Below the pieces are notes generated by a model that was not told where the DNA came from, did not search any database, and was given only the letters and a program-made list of their open reading frames with translations. A stretch of DNA of 64,000 bases from Toxoplasma gondii ME49 (Eukaryota > Apicomplexa > Conoidasida > Eucoccidiorida > Sarcocystidae), in contig NC_031474.1 in the NCBI RefSeq assembly GCF_000006565.2, positions 2,949,662-3,013,661 on the forward strand, in the 5' to 3' direction. A program made the position numbers and the translations under genes. Shown here in pieces: positions 11,318 through 22,540 of the stretch. Each line of letters opens with the position of its first letter. The first letter of the stretch is position 1.

Positions 11318-13440
11318 TTTGAAGACTGTTGAAACACAGGCTTCAAGCGTTAGGCTTAAGCAACATGCGTCGTCGTTTCAGTCCCTCGACTGAGCGCAAA
11401 CTTTCTGGTTGTTTAGAACTGCGTTCAGCAGAAACTGCCGTCTTCGAGAGCGAATCCAGGAGTGCAAGGCGGCGTGGCGACAGTCCCCGGAAAACGAAGA
11501 CAACGCAGACACGCGGATGGTGCCAACAACTCTCAAGTGAGGTCAAGGAAAAGAGGGGGAGGTGCAGAGAGAGAAGACAGAAAGGTGCTCTGTTTGACAC
11601 GCTAACCTGGGGAGCAAGTCTGTTCACACAGGCACGACACACAGAAGCAACCACATGCATGCAAAACAAAAGAGTTACTTCCCGGAGGAATTCACTTGCA
11701 GACCTCAGTTTCTAAAGTGAGGAAACGGGATTCGCCTTGGGAAAATGAAGCAGGGGGCGTTACACAGCCGCATGCTCATCGAACCCCGTTAACCACAGTG
11801 ACGACACAGAGGCGGCGAGGTTGAACGGCCTGATCTCTTCTCCGCCCCCTTCTTTGTGTTTATTTGTCCAGAAAACTCGAGTCAGTAAAAAAGAGAGGGA
11901 TTTTGCTCCCGAAATTCAGCGAAGCACAACATCGTCACGTGAGAGACAAGCATTGTGTGTCGCCCGCGTCCCGACAGGGAAACAGAGTGCACCACGAGTT
12001 TTCTTCGACGTCTCTTCCCCCCCCCTGTACAGATTTTCAGTTTTTTCCACTTCGCGACAAGAGCAGAGACACTGAGGAGGAAGACACTGTCACAAAAAGA
12101 AGTGCCACTTTAAACGAGACGCGCGGAACACGCACAGACCGGCTCTGCTGTGCTGCCTGGCAAGAAATTCAAACTCACTCACAACAAGCCAGTGTGCATG
12201 CGCGCTTAGACGCTCGAGTCACCCTTGCTTCTATATTGTTACATTAGTTCGAACGTGTGTGCGCTCAACTGGACGCTACAGGCAAAGTTCATCTTTAATG
12301 CAAATCAACCAATCCAAATAGGCCGCGAGATGGCTTGCATGCGCAGTTCCCTTTACGAATTAGAGAACTCTGTGTCCATGTACACTAGTAGTCAAGTTCA
12401 CCAGTCGCGCCGTCGGGCGCGTAGCGCGCTGCTCGCGTCCTCTCCCCTTGCTGGGAATGGAAAAACCGAGTCAGATGCAAGACAGACCGGCCAAGTTGTT
12501 TGAGAGGTGCTCTTTCCTCTGTGGCAGGGACACGCCACACACACAGGGTCTGTCGTGGATTTTTCCCCGCGTTCCGGTCTTCTCCGTCGGCCGCACACCG
12601 CGGTGTGGCTGCTGGGCCTGCATGTGCGCGAGGTCGTGCCCTGACACGGAGAAAGCTCTTTTCTCGGACGAAAAGGTGCCCCTCTGTTGAGCATTTGGTC
12701 TCTGTGCCGGCAAAGACAAAACTTGTTCTGCGCGAAAACACTGAATGGATCGCGAGGGTCTCGCGAGTCCACCTTGCCGCTCCCATCCGCAGAGTGTCGG
12801 GGTTGACGCTGGTCTGTGCCGAGTCCCGAAGCCCTTCTGCGTTCCTTGACAGATGCGCGTTTCAGTGTGTGCTTTGCTTTGAAGAAAGAGGAGTCATTCT
12901 CACGCTCACGTCGGCCAAGAGACTGGTTTAATGTCTGGGCATTTCCGCTCGACTTTCAATGGCAAATACAGGAAACAACAGTGTCAACGGACATGCAGAG
13001 AGCAACCACAAAAACAACGGGACCCGGGAGACAGCAGAGACCGGCGAACGCGCGCCCGAGAGTGGAATGGAGCTTTCTTCGTCAAGTCTGACTGACCTGT
13101 GGAACACACGACTTCCTTGTCTGCTTCCTCGGCTTCTGCATTGGCGTGGACGCTCCATCGTGCCCTCCTTGTAGAACTTGCCTCAAGGGTCCCCGCTGCG
13201 TGACTCTCACGTGTCTGCTGGTCGCAGTTCTTCTCGAAGAAGATCACTCGTCTCCGTTGCCCGGAACATACGCGTCTCGCTGACTCGCGCGGAGTCGACG
13301 GAAGCGGCGACGGCCTCGTCGCGTGCACCTCTCCAAGGCCGGTTTCGCTTCTGTCTGAGCTTGCGCCTGGCTAGCCACAGTCGACCCTGTGTACGTACAC
13401 CCGAAGACTCCGCCCCCCGCCGTCGACCTCTGGACTCACA
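11318..13440. other. Divergent promoter region
   Basis: This stretch lies between the starts of the minus-strand gene (11317) and the plus-strand carrier (13441), so it should contain both promoters and 5' UTRs. It has several GCATGC cores (about 11657, 12197, 12338). Many frames are open on both strands, but none has a recognisable domain. An upstream non-coding exon of either gene cannot be excluded. Confidence 0.5.
11656..11663. promoter_or_regulatory. TGCATGCA palindrome upstream of the minus-strand gene
   Basis: A perfect TGCATGCA lies 339 bases upstream of the ATG at 11317. GCATGC-type palindromes are established cis-elements bound by ApiAP2 factors in coccidia. Because the motif also recurs in introns throughout this window, promoter function here is inferred from position only. 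Confidence 0.35.
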
Positions 13441-16400
13441 ATGGAGCCTTCTACAGACGCATGCATCCATCGCTTTTCCGCATCCATCCCTCCGTTTGAC
13501 CCTTTTGCCTTGTCTGCGGGAAACCCGCAATCTTTCGCGCGCATGCTGCGTGCTTCCAGGGGAGAAAACGCTTCGCGGCCTGCAGATCTCCCACCCCCCA
13601 AGACGGCAGAGGACCACCGGCACAAACTGCGCATCTCTCCCCTGCCAGAACCTTCCCATGCGAGTGCCTCTCCGACGTCTCGTTCCCTCAGTTTTAATCC
13701 AGGGGCGAGTCTTCAAGCGCTCTCTCCCCTTTGCATTCTGTGCTCATTTCGCGTCACCACGCTGAGTCCCCATTCTTTCTCGTCTTCTTCCCTCCCTGCT
13801 TCTTCCTCTCCTTCCTCATCCGCTTCTTCCTCTCCTTCCTCATCCGCTCCTTCTTCCCTCTCTTCCCCTTCTCCTTCTCTCGCTGCTTCGTCCTCTCCTT
13901 CTTCCCTCTCTTCGTCCTCTCCTTCTTCCCTCCGTCCTTCCTCGTGTGCTTCCTCTTCCTCTCGTTTCTTTCTGAAGGCTCGATGTCCGTCGGGTCCTTT
14001 TGGAGTTCCTTCCGCCGTTCGTCGTCCTCCTCAGTCCTTCCCTGTCTTCTGCCAGTCACTTCCGCAGTCTTCGCGATCCTTTTCCTCTGAGCAGCCCACC
14101 TCTTCTTCCCCCTCTCTCCCTTCGTCCTCGACTTGCGCCTCCCATGTAGCTCCCTTTCCTCTTCTGTTTGCCTCGACTGCGCGTCGCCCGGAGGCCAGAG
14201 AAACCCGCAGCGAACAAGGTGTACAGCCACCGGAAACGGAGCACGCAAACGTGAATCCACGTTGGGCAAAACGGTTTGTGGGAGCAGACAAAAGCGCCCT
14301 CGCGTCGGGATTCGCAGCCGTGGTCACCTGCTGTGTTCTGCATCCTCTAGACCTCATCAAGACGCGACTCCAAGGTGAGACAAACGGGCTGAGCTGCAAA
14401 CAAAGGACTCTCTGTAACTGACACTCAGGAGTGAACTAGGCACTCGAATAGGTCTGTGACTCAGCGTCGAACAAGCTATTCAAACTTCGCCGATCCCTCT
14501 TTTTCTCTTCCTTTCTCGGCGTCGTTCTGCGTTTCTGTCTCTGTCGTCCCTCTCTTGTTCATTCTCGCCCTCTCGGTTTTCTCTCTTCTTCTCACTGTTG
14601 CCCTCCCGTCGCTCTGCGTTTCTGCCTCTGCTTGGATGGGCCTCTGGCGTCGGCTTGGAGATTCGCAGTGCCTATGCTTTTCATTCGATAGTCGCCTTTC
14701 GTACATTTCTGTTGACGCGCTCTCCGTCCTCTCTCTTTCGTTTTATTCACTGACCTTGCTTCCGTTTGGCTTGCTTCTCTCACCTCCATCCCTGTCCTCT
14801 GCATGCAATGCTCCTGCGTAGTCTCAGCCGTGACGGCGGGCGCGATTCCAGCGTACGCTTCGTCTGCTCAAGCAGTTCGAGAAATCTGGAGAGCAGAAGG
14901 AATTCGAGGATTATGGAAAGGCGTGTCAGCGACCGCCGCTGCCTCAGGGCTGTCCTGGGGTATCTTCCGCTATCTGTGAGGCTTCGCGAAAGATCAGGTT
15001 TCTTTCTCGAAGACGCCGAAGCCACAGAAGAAAGTCAGCGAAGCCGAAAAGACCGCGGCGCAACAGCAACCAGGAGGAACACAGGTTCACAGAGAAGAAA
15101 CGAAGGGGGGAAAAAGAGGAAGGAAGAGAGAGAGTAAGGGAGGTTCAGACAAGCCTTGAGAAGAACGCTGGACGCAGGAACAGTGGAGTATAAAGCCAGC
15201 GAAGACAGCTTTGTTTCTGGACTAGGAAGCTTTCTTTTATCCACGGGCTGTTTAGGGAATAGCGCGTCTGATAGACGCAAAGGGCACACTCGCTGCATTC
15301 GAAAGAACTGTCGAGACACTGCGTTCAAGGACTAAAAATGTTGAGTGTGGAACCGGTTTCTTTGTTTTCGGTATTCGCTGGTTCTCTGCTCAGCTTCGAC
15401 GTCTGGAGACACCAACTCTCAGCGGTCTCGTCCACATCTCCGCGTTGGTCTCCTTCTCCCATGTCCGCCGTTCTCGCTTCTTCTTCTTCTCCCTCACCTT
15501 TCTCGTCGTCTCTCTCTTCTCCATCTTCTTCCTGTTCTTCTGTCGCTTCTCCCTCATTTTCTTCCTCTTTTGTCTCTTCTCCGTCTTCTTCTTCTGTGTC
15601 TGTTCCCGACGCTGTTCACATAGACTCTCGCTTGGGCGAAGGAGTTGCTTCTGCCTCCGCTCTGCATGCACCGGGCTCGCAGGCCGCCTCTGGAGGAGCA
15701 AGGTGGGACTCGGCAGAAAGCCTTTTTTCGTGGATTTCAGCGAAGGTCAGACGCGGAGATGCGACGGACGAAGTCGGACCCCACACACGAGAAGAGGCCG
15801 AGACTCGGCGAGGAGACAGCGGCGCTGCCTCTGCGTCTGTTGCGTCTTCAGCGACCGGCAAATCGCCTGACGGGGAAGACTCCAGAAGCCGAGCTGTCCA
15901 GACACCCGGGGAGACGGCGAATAGCTTGCTCGCGGCGACCCGGGGCGACCCGGAGTCGAATCCTGGAAATGAAAGACTGTCTTTGCGTGAAGCAGAAACA
16001 GACAATGTCGCGTTTCGTGCGAATCTTGTAAGCGAAGGCGTCATGTTTCAAAGGGCCGTTTTCGTTGCGGTCCCCATTTCCTGAGAAACAGAGCGCAGCT
16101 CGGGATGTGAATGTCTCTTCTCTCTCCTGGTTGCGGTTGTGTGCTATTTTTCGTGAGTGGTTTCCTCGTCACCTTTCTCTGTTTCGAGATTGTTTCGTTT
16201 GCCTTGCTTCTGGTTATCGAAGCCCTCCTGCATGCATGCGGCGACCCGACATTCCGGACATTCGATCCGCGTTGAACGTCGTTTATTTGGTGACCGCATC
16301 TCCGTCTTCTCAGACACTGTGTGCAACAACCGATTCGTCGTTGTTTGCGTCTGTGTATAAACTTCGCGTCTGGATGTTTTCGTCCTGTGCATTCGCATGC

Positions 16401-19030
16401 AGTTGCGAGTTTTGCAGGTTTTGTGCGTCTGCATGCTGCCCGCCGTTGCTCAGGCTGCGAGTATCATCGCCGGATTCTTCTCGACCCTCATCACCCATCC
16501 TCTGTGGCTTGTCAAGGCGCGCATGGAGATGCAGGCCTACGAAACACTGGTGCGACAACAAGACGTGGATGCAGAGAACGGGAGGGTGAAGCCATACAGG
16601 GGGCAGGAAGGCAAGGGAGACAGGAAGAAAAGGAGAAGGAGAGAGCGAGAGAAAGAAGAAGGGAAGGAGAAAGAGAAAAGGGAGGAGGGAGAAGGAGGAG
16701 AGAGACGGAGAAAGAGAGGAAAGTATGCACTGTCTCAGTGTTATTGTAGCTTGTTTTCGTACGGCACTTTAGATCGCCTTTGTTAGCACAAGAGGAGTTA
16801 CGCTCACTGCAGGTGGAGAGAGAGAGAACAGACCAGTGTTGTTTCAACAAGATTTGTTTCTCCTTTCTCAGGGGAGAGAGGGCTGGCCACACTACCGGAA
16901 CCCCCTCGACTGTCTCCTCAGCATTCGCCGCGCGGGGGGCGTTCCGGCTCTCTATGCAGGCTTGGGTCCTGCTGTGATGCTCGTGCCGCATGCAGCGGTG
17001 CAGATTCTCGTCTACGAGGAGATGAAGAAACGCGCGGACATGAGTGACAGGTAAGTTGTGTGTGGCGAACGGCCTCCACACCACGTTCGCTGAACTGCGG
17101 AACGTCTGCTGAACGATTTCTGAGATACGGTGTTGAACACTGCGGGGATTAAAGTCGGTTGTTGAACAGGCCCCTTTGGATTATGTAGAAGGTGAAGAGG
17201 AAGTCGATTTATCAAAATCTGTGAAGGTCTCTTCAGAAGGAATTCATAAGCGATCAATCGTCGTCGCCTTGCTGTACTTGGAGGATGCCTCGAATCCGAT
17301 GCAGCGTTAATACGACTCCCTGTCAATAGCCATTTTAGCTTGCCTGGTTGCGGCTGCATTGCGGTCGTTTCACATGTCTTCTGCTCACATTTGGGGGAAG
17401 CGGTCTCTCCCACTGAGGCACTCTGCCTCACGTGCGGTAGCAGGCGAACGGATGCTTTGCTGTGGTTTGTCCTCAAAAACGCATGTTTCAACTAAGAAAC
17501 AGTTCTCTTGCTTTCTTCGTATCCTTCCCAGTTTACTTTCACCATCTGCGGCAGAACGAAAGAGCTCATTCTCTCCGGGGCGCGTCGGGGCTGCAGCCAC
17601 ACAAATAAAGAGAGAACGGTATAAAGGCCGTTGCAGATCCCGCGTCAGATTCTGTACGTGCATGTTCTCTCATTCATACTTATGTATGCGGTTCCGCAGG
17701 TGCATCCGCGTTTTCTGCGTTCGCTGAAGTCTTGCTATATAGAGATGTAGTCTGTGTATTCGCGTCTGTTGCGAGCACGCAGTTCTTTACGTGACGGCGC
17801 TTCGTGGGTGGATGTATCGGGAATCCCTGTCCTGGACTTTTGTCTAGGCATGCATCTTCCCCAGTCGCCGTTCGAGTCGTTCGTTCATGGAGATCCACGC
17901 GCTTTTGCGTGTAGCGATCTCAGAGGGCTCAAGGTGTAAAGACGAAGAACAGGGCTCGCTTTGGATCTTGACTTCAGCGTAACTGGCTTGTGTGCACCAG
18001 AATGCCTGCGCGATGACGCGTGCTCTATCAAGGAAAGCCGCGTGTCTGGGTCGGATTGGCTCTTTCGCATGTTTCTCTCCCTTACGTTTTTCTATTTCGC
18101 CTGCAACTGCAGACACCAGGACGACGAGAAAGGTTCCAGCTACGGCATGAGACCCTTTGTGTGGGGTGCTGTCTCCAAATGCGTCGCGATCACGGCGACG
18201 TACCCTCTCCAGGTATGGCGGCGTCGCCCAGATGAGCTGTTTCCAGTGCCTCACCGTTCAACGCCACCCTCTCCCGACTGCAGGCGTCCATCACCGCATG
18301 CATCCCTCTGCATGCAGATCTCTCTCTGAGCTGTACAGGACTGCTCAGTGGCTTACAAGGAGGCGTCCTCCCTGTGTCTGAAGTTTGTCGGATATTGAAG
18401 AAAGGTGCATGCACTCACTCGTTTTCAAAATATATATTTGCACCTGATGTGACACAGATACTGGTGGCGTAAGTATACATATAATTTATATATATATATA
18501 TATGTATATTGAATATTTGTAGATATGGCAGTGCTTTTTCGTCTCTGCATCATGCATGACGAACCACAGTGTCGTTTCGGTACAGATGCCTGTGGAGTGT
18601 GTGAATGTGTGCCGACACACGGTCCTGCCTTCGCTCTTTTTATCTGAAGACGGAGGTCTTTTTCTTCTTCTCTGTGTTTCTGAGTTCTGCAAGAAGGCGC
18701 CTCAGCGAAGTCAAACAGATGCATGTTCTCCACCTGCGTGCGCTGGGAATGCTCTCAGGTTTTGCGTGCCAGACAGCAAGTTGCAAATTCGCCGTACTCC
18801 GGAAAAAATTTCCTGCAAATTTCCTACGTATGTTGTTCCTCTGTGTAGGACAACTTTTTCTCTTTCAAGCGGGACTTTCCTGTCGTCATTCCTGCCTTCA
18901 TCGATTTCGAGGTCCCTCTTTTCGAACATGCATACACAGTCATCTAATTATATATATATATATGTATACATATGCATATGCATATATCTGTAAATAAGCA
19001 TGTACATATGCTCATGCAAAGACGCTTGTA

Positions 19031-19076
<46 letters not shown>

Positions 19077-19513
19077 AATAGACATGCATAAGTATTTCTA
19101 TGTATATGTATGTGTGTATGTTAGTAACTATTTTTCCTTTGCCCCGTCTCTGTTGCCACGTGGAGAGGGTTCGTGTCGGTGTGTGAGGAGCAGGCGCAAG
19201 CGCGTCTTGTCAGTGGATGCATGCAAATCGTTGGTGCCGTTTCGCATGCTGGTGGAAATTGTGTTTCAGAGGGTGACCGAAAGGAGCAGAGAGAAGCGTT
19301 CCGCAACGAGGAGTTGAATGATCTTTTCGCAGGTGTGTGTGTGTGTGTGTGGATGCATGCACCTTTTGCGACATGCAGTTCATGCTTCGACAGGAAGGAT
19401 TTCCTTCGCTCTTTGGCGGCTACTTCGTGCATCTGCAGCGGGCATGTTTGCAGAATGGAATTATGTTCCTCATTTTTGAGCACCTCGTGGGTTCGCTGCA
19501 ATCGCGCGGCTGA
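13441..19513 (+). CDS. Mitochondrial carrier, SLC25A32-like (folate/FAD transporter group)
   Basis: Eight phase-consistent exons: 13441-14374, 14822-14975, 15394-16027, 16418-16585, 16872-17050, 18113-18212, 18759-18827 and 19379-19513 (about 790 residues). All introns are GT-AG; exon 2 could alternatively start at 14828. The three carrier repeats carry PLDLIK (residue about 302), PLWLVK (about 602) and PLQVLR (about 721). The Trp and Gln replacing acidic residues in repeats 2 and 3, together with SGLSWG, VSKCVAITATYPLQVLRARQ and HAAVQI, match the SLC25A32/FLX1 group rather than ADP/ATP or phosphate carriers. That group sits in the inner mitochondrial membrane and moves folate or FAD. Two additions are unusual: a Ser-rich N-terminus of about 270 residues, and a Ser/Asp-rich insert of about 200 residues (exon 3) between repeats 1 and 2. 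The final exon ends in a hydrophobic helix (QNGIMFLIFEHL). The start could be a later in-frame ATG. Confidence 0.88.
13784..13969 (+). repeat. Low-complexity TCTTCC/TCCTC tract coding for poly-Ser
   Basis: Imperfect tandem TCC/TCT units, including repeated copies resembling tccttcctcatccgcttcttc, lie inside exon 1 of the carrier gene and encode a Ser/Pro-rich stretch. Such tracts are frequent length-variable insertions in coccidian proteins. Confidence 0.7.
19029..19073. repeat. (TA)n microsatellite in carrier intron 7
   Basis: An almost uninterrupted TA dinucleotide run with one G. It lies within the intron between the exons ending at 18827 and starting at 19379. Confidence 0.95.
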
Positions 19514-19637
19514 GAACGCATTGCAAAAAACGAAAAAGACGTCCACAGAACCAAAGTGCCCTGCCCGGATCAAACAAGAAAGAGCCCTCATGCGAGTACC
19601 CCACCATGCATACAGAACTATGTGCATGCGCCCACAC

Positions 19638-19690
19638 CTGCATGCATGTGCACGCATTTGCATGCATGTGCACGCATTTGCATGCAAGCA
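19638..19690. repeat. 20-base tandem duplication rich in TGCATGCA
   Basis: The unit tgcatgcatgtgcacgcatt occurs twice in tandem with a partial third copy, just before a TA microsatellite. Each unit contains the TGCATGCA palindrome. Confidence 0.75.
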
Positions 19691-19695
19691 TTAAC

Positions 19696-19701
<6 letters not shown>

Positions 19702-19732
<31 letters not shown>
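19702..19732. repeat. (TA)n microsatellite
   Basis: TA dinucleotide run in the carrier 3' flank, directly after the 20-base duplication. Confidence 0.9.
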
Positions 19733-19737
<5 letters not shown>

Positions 19738-20497
19738 GTGTATGTATGTACATGTGTGTGGGAGGTGAAATAAGACGCTTTTGTCCAGCGGCGGATGAGT
19801 CGGATGTGTCAAGTTGCATGTATGTTGTCGAGAGCGCCTCTCTGACTGCATGTCATGTTGTTTGTCCCAGACTGGCGTTGTGGTAGTGCAGTTTGGCTTT
19901 GTGAATCCGGAGCGGTTTGCAGCCAAGCACTCCGGAGTGCTGACTCGATGGCGAAAAGGCGCTTTAGAGTCACCAAGTTATGACTTACTGGAGGGTACAT
20001 TGCCCACCAAGGCAGCCGCGGATGCTGCCCAGGTTTCTGCAGTTCTTTTGACTTTTCGAGCAGAACCGCAGCAGACGCGAAGGCACCGAGTGAGCTGAGA
20101 GAAGGCCGCTCTCCACAAGTTCTCAAAGAGGGACAGGAGAGTGTCTGGCGCTCGAAATAGCGCGGAGACGACGCTGACGAACGGAACCTGTCACCGTCTG
20201 AACCAGTAGTGGATCTCGTGCTCTCCAGTTCGCGTCACACAGTTGTAAATACGTGCCAGGGAACATTTCGCCTCGGTCACACCGGTACGCTCTCCGCTAG
20301 ACACGGTTATCCGTCATACACATGATCATGACAAACACACTGCGAGCAGGGAAGAGCTATTCAGGGTTTCAGCGATCAATCTCGGACGGAATATTCCCCA
20401 ACAAAAGAACCGGTCATTCTGCACAGAGTACCTCTCCCTGTACGATGCTCACAGTCATCTCTCACGGTACTAGTCTGCGCTGTATGCACATGCCTAC

Positions 20498-20501
<4 letters not shown>

Positions 20502-20531
<30 letters not shown>
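20502..20531. repeat. (TA)n microsatellite
   Basis: Pure AT dinucleotide run in the spacer. Confidence 0.9.
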
Positions 20532-20534
<3 letters not shown>

Positions 20535-20992
20535 GTTGCTTGTATGAAGAGTGGGATTCTGCCTCAGAGAATACCTCCGTTAGTACGCTGATGATTTTCT
20601 TCGCACCTGCGTAGTTCTTTTGTGAGAATCACGGAAACAGCCGAAGCAAAGCGTCTGCGACGCGCAAATGCTCGAAAGTGAATCCATATCTACAACGAAG
20701 AAGTGGAAGTCTATCTGATGCAGCGTGAGAAGAGCGAGTTTTGGAAGTTTTCTGCTCTGAACAAATACACAACAAAGTAATGCAAGAGACTGCAAAAAAA
20801 GCACAGGCTTCTTATTTGACGCGCTTTTAAATGAAGACAGATGTCCAGACTGCACGCAATTGGGACCTCATGAGGAAAGCTGACGTCGGCGCGGCGTAGA
20901 CAGAAGTCAACCTGTCTCTGTGCACCTCGGAGTGGAAATCTTTTCTTTTTCTTCATTGCGTTCCTAAGTCTACAACCGGCATCTAGTCAAGC

Positions 20993-21042
<50 letters not shown>
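20993..21042. repeat. Compound (TA)n(AG)n microsatellite
   Basis: An AT run of about 26 bases changes directly into an AG run of about 24 bases. Confidence 0.9.
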
Positions 21043-22540
21043 GTAGATATCGATACCTATACTCACAGATATATATATGCATATGTGGTACTTGTGCGTA
21101 TATGTGCGGATGCGTTAAAGCGTCCTGCAAAGTTCGCCGCGGGCGTTAAGCAGATATGCCCAGTGTATCTGCAATGTGTAAAATCTGAATCTCTCTCGAT
21201 CTACCAGGTTGATGAATCGATGTATGTCTACGTGTATGTGACTACGTATAAGTAGATACGTATTTGTATGCAGTAAATGGCAAAGAAGAATGCTGTGTAT
21301 CTGCTTTTGAGTCCGTCTCTATTAAGATCGAAGAATCCAGTCTTCCACTCTCTGCTTCCCTGGACGAGTGTGTGGAGCCGAGACGCCAGAAAAGCGTTCC
21401 TCCCGTTTATTTGTATGTTGGGTGCGGTCGCCCTGCTGCAGGCGTTGGTTCTTGGTTTGTTCTGACGCCCAGAAACTCTTAAAAACGCGTTTCGATTTGT
21501 CTCATCGCAGCGCCGCACATGCAAGTGAATTTCTCTTGTTACCTTTTCAGAATATAGGCCGGGCGGGGGTCTTTCGAAAAAATGCGTTCTTCCCCGCTGG
21601 CTGGAGTAGGGAATTTCCCGGTGAATGCAAGTGTTTCTGTTTGTTGAAAAAGATTTGCCTTTCCAACATTTCCGGTCTTTTCTGCGGTGTGCTTTCACTC
21701 CTCTCTCGTCGACCTCGGGGCACACACCGCGCCTTTGCTTCGCGGCAACGAGAAGCGAGTTTCTTCGGTGAATTGTCAAAGCAAGAACTTTGGTTGTCTT
21801 TTTCTTTGTCTTTCTTCTTACCGGAGAGAACACAACTGCCTGACTCTCGAACGACTGGCATGCTTCACAGGATCTCTCTTCTTGAGTTGTCCCTCCGTTT
21901 TCTGGACACAGTCCGCTTCTCTGACATCGCCCGGTGTACAGACATCGGAACGCTAACCCACCGCGGGAGCCGTCTGGTGCAACGCCATTTTCACTTAGAA
22001 CATTTTGCTATTCTCGTTCGCCGCGCTCTTCCTCTGCCGAGACGCGTTGTGTTCCGCTTGTCTCTTCAAGAAAGGAGGCGTTTTCTCTTGCAGCTAGAAA
22101 GGAACGCGGTCGTAGCGACAGAGAGGACGCGAGACAGAGATTCCCTCCGCTCGTCTTTTTCTTTTTGTCGCACGTCTCTCTCTCTGTTCCAGTGTATGCT
22201 GGCGCTTCTTCTCTCTTTGAGCTCCGTTGTGTGGTTTTTCTTGTTTCTTGTCACCTCCAAAGTTCTACTCTTTCGCCGCATCTTCCCTGCCTCTCCGTCC
22301 TTTCTCTGCGTTCTTCCCCTCCTCCCTCCTTTCCTCGGTTTTCGTCCCTCCCCCACAAACTTCTCTCGACATCCCTCCCTCTCGCGAGTCTCTCCGTCTC
22401 GGCTTCTCTCCCGGGCGTTTGTCTCCTTCACCTCGTTTACTGTCGAGTCCCTGTCTCCTGAGAGCCTCTCGCCTTCTCGGCGGTCTTTTCTCTCCCTGCT
22501 CTTTTCTCCAGTTTTCCCTGTTCTTCTCTGTTTCCTCAAA

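Larger units (their letters stand above)
19514..22540. other. Spacer between the carrier and SARNP-like genes
   Basis: Contains the carrier 3' UTR, a 20-base tandem duplication (about 19638-19690), TA microsatellites at 19702-19732, 20502-20531 and 20993-21018, and an adjoining AG tract. A pyrimidine-rich stretch leads up to the ATG at 22541, with long but compositionally biased frames. One stretch at about 19870-20030 is open and bounded by cag and cag-gt, but its translation is unrecognisable. Confidence 0.5.

Noticed and set aside
13731..14090. Plus frame of Phe/Leu/Ser composition
   Set aside because: Out-of-frame reading of the poly-Ser tract in carrier exon 1; the hydrophobicity comes from TTC/TCT repeats.
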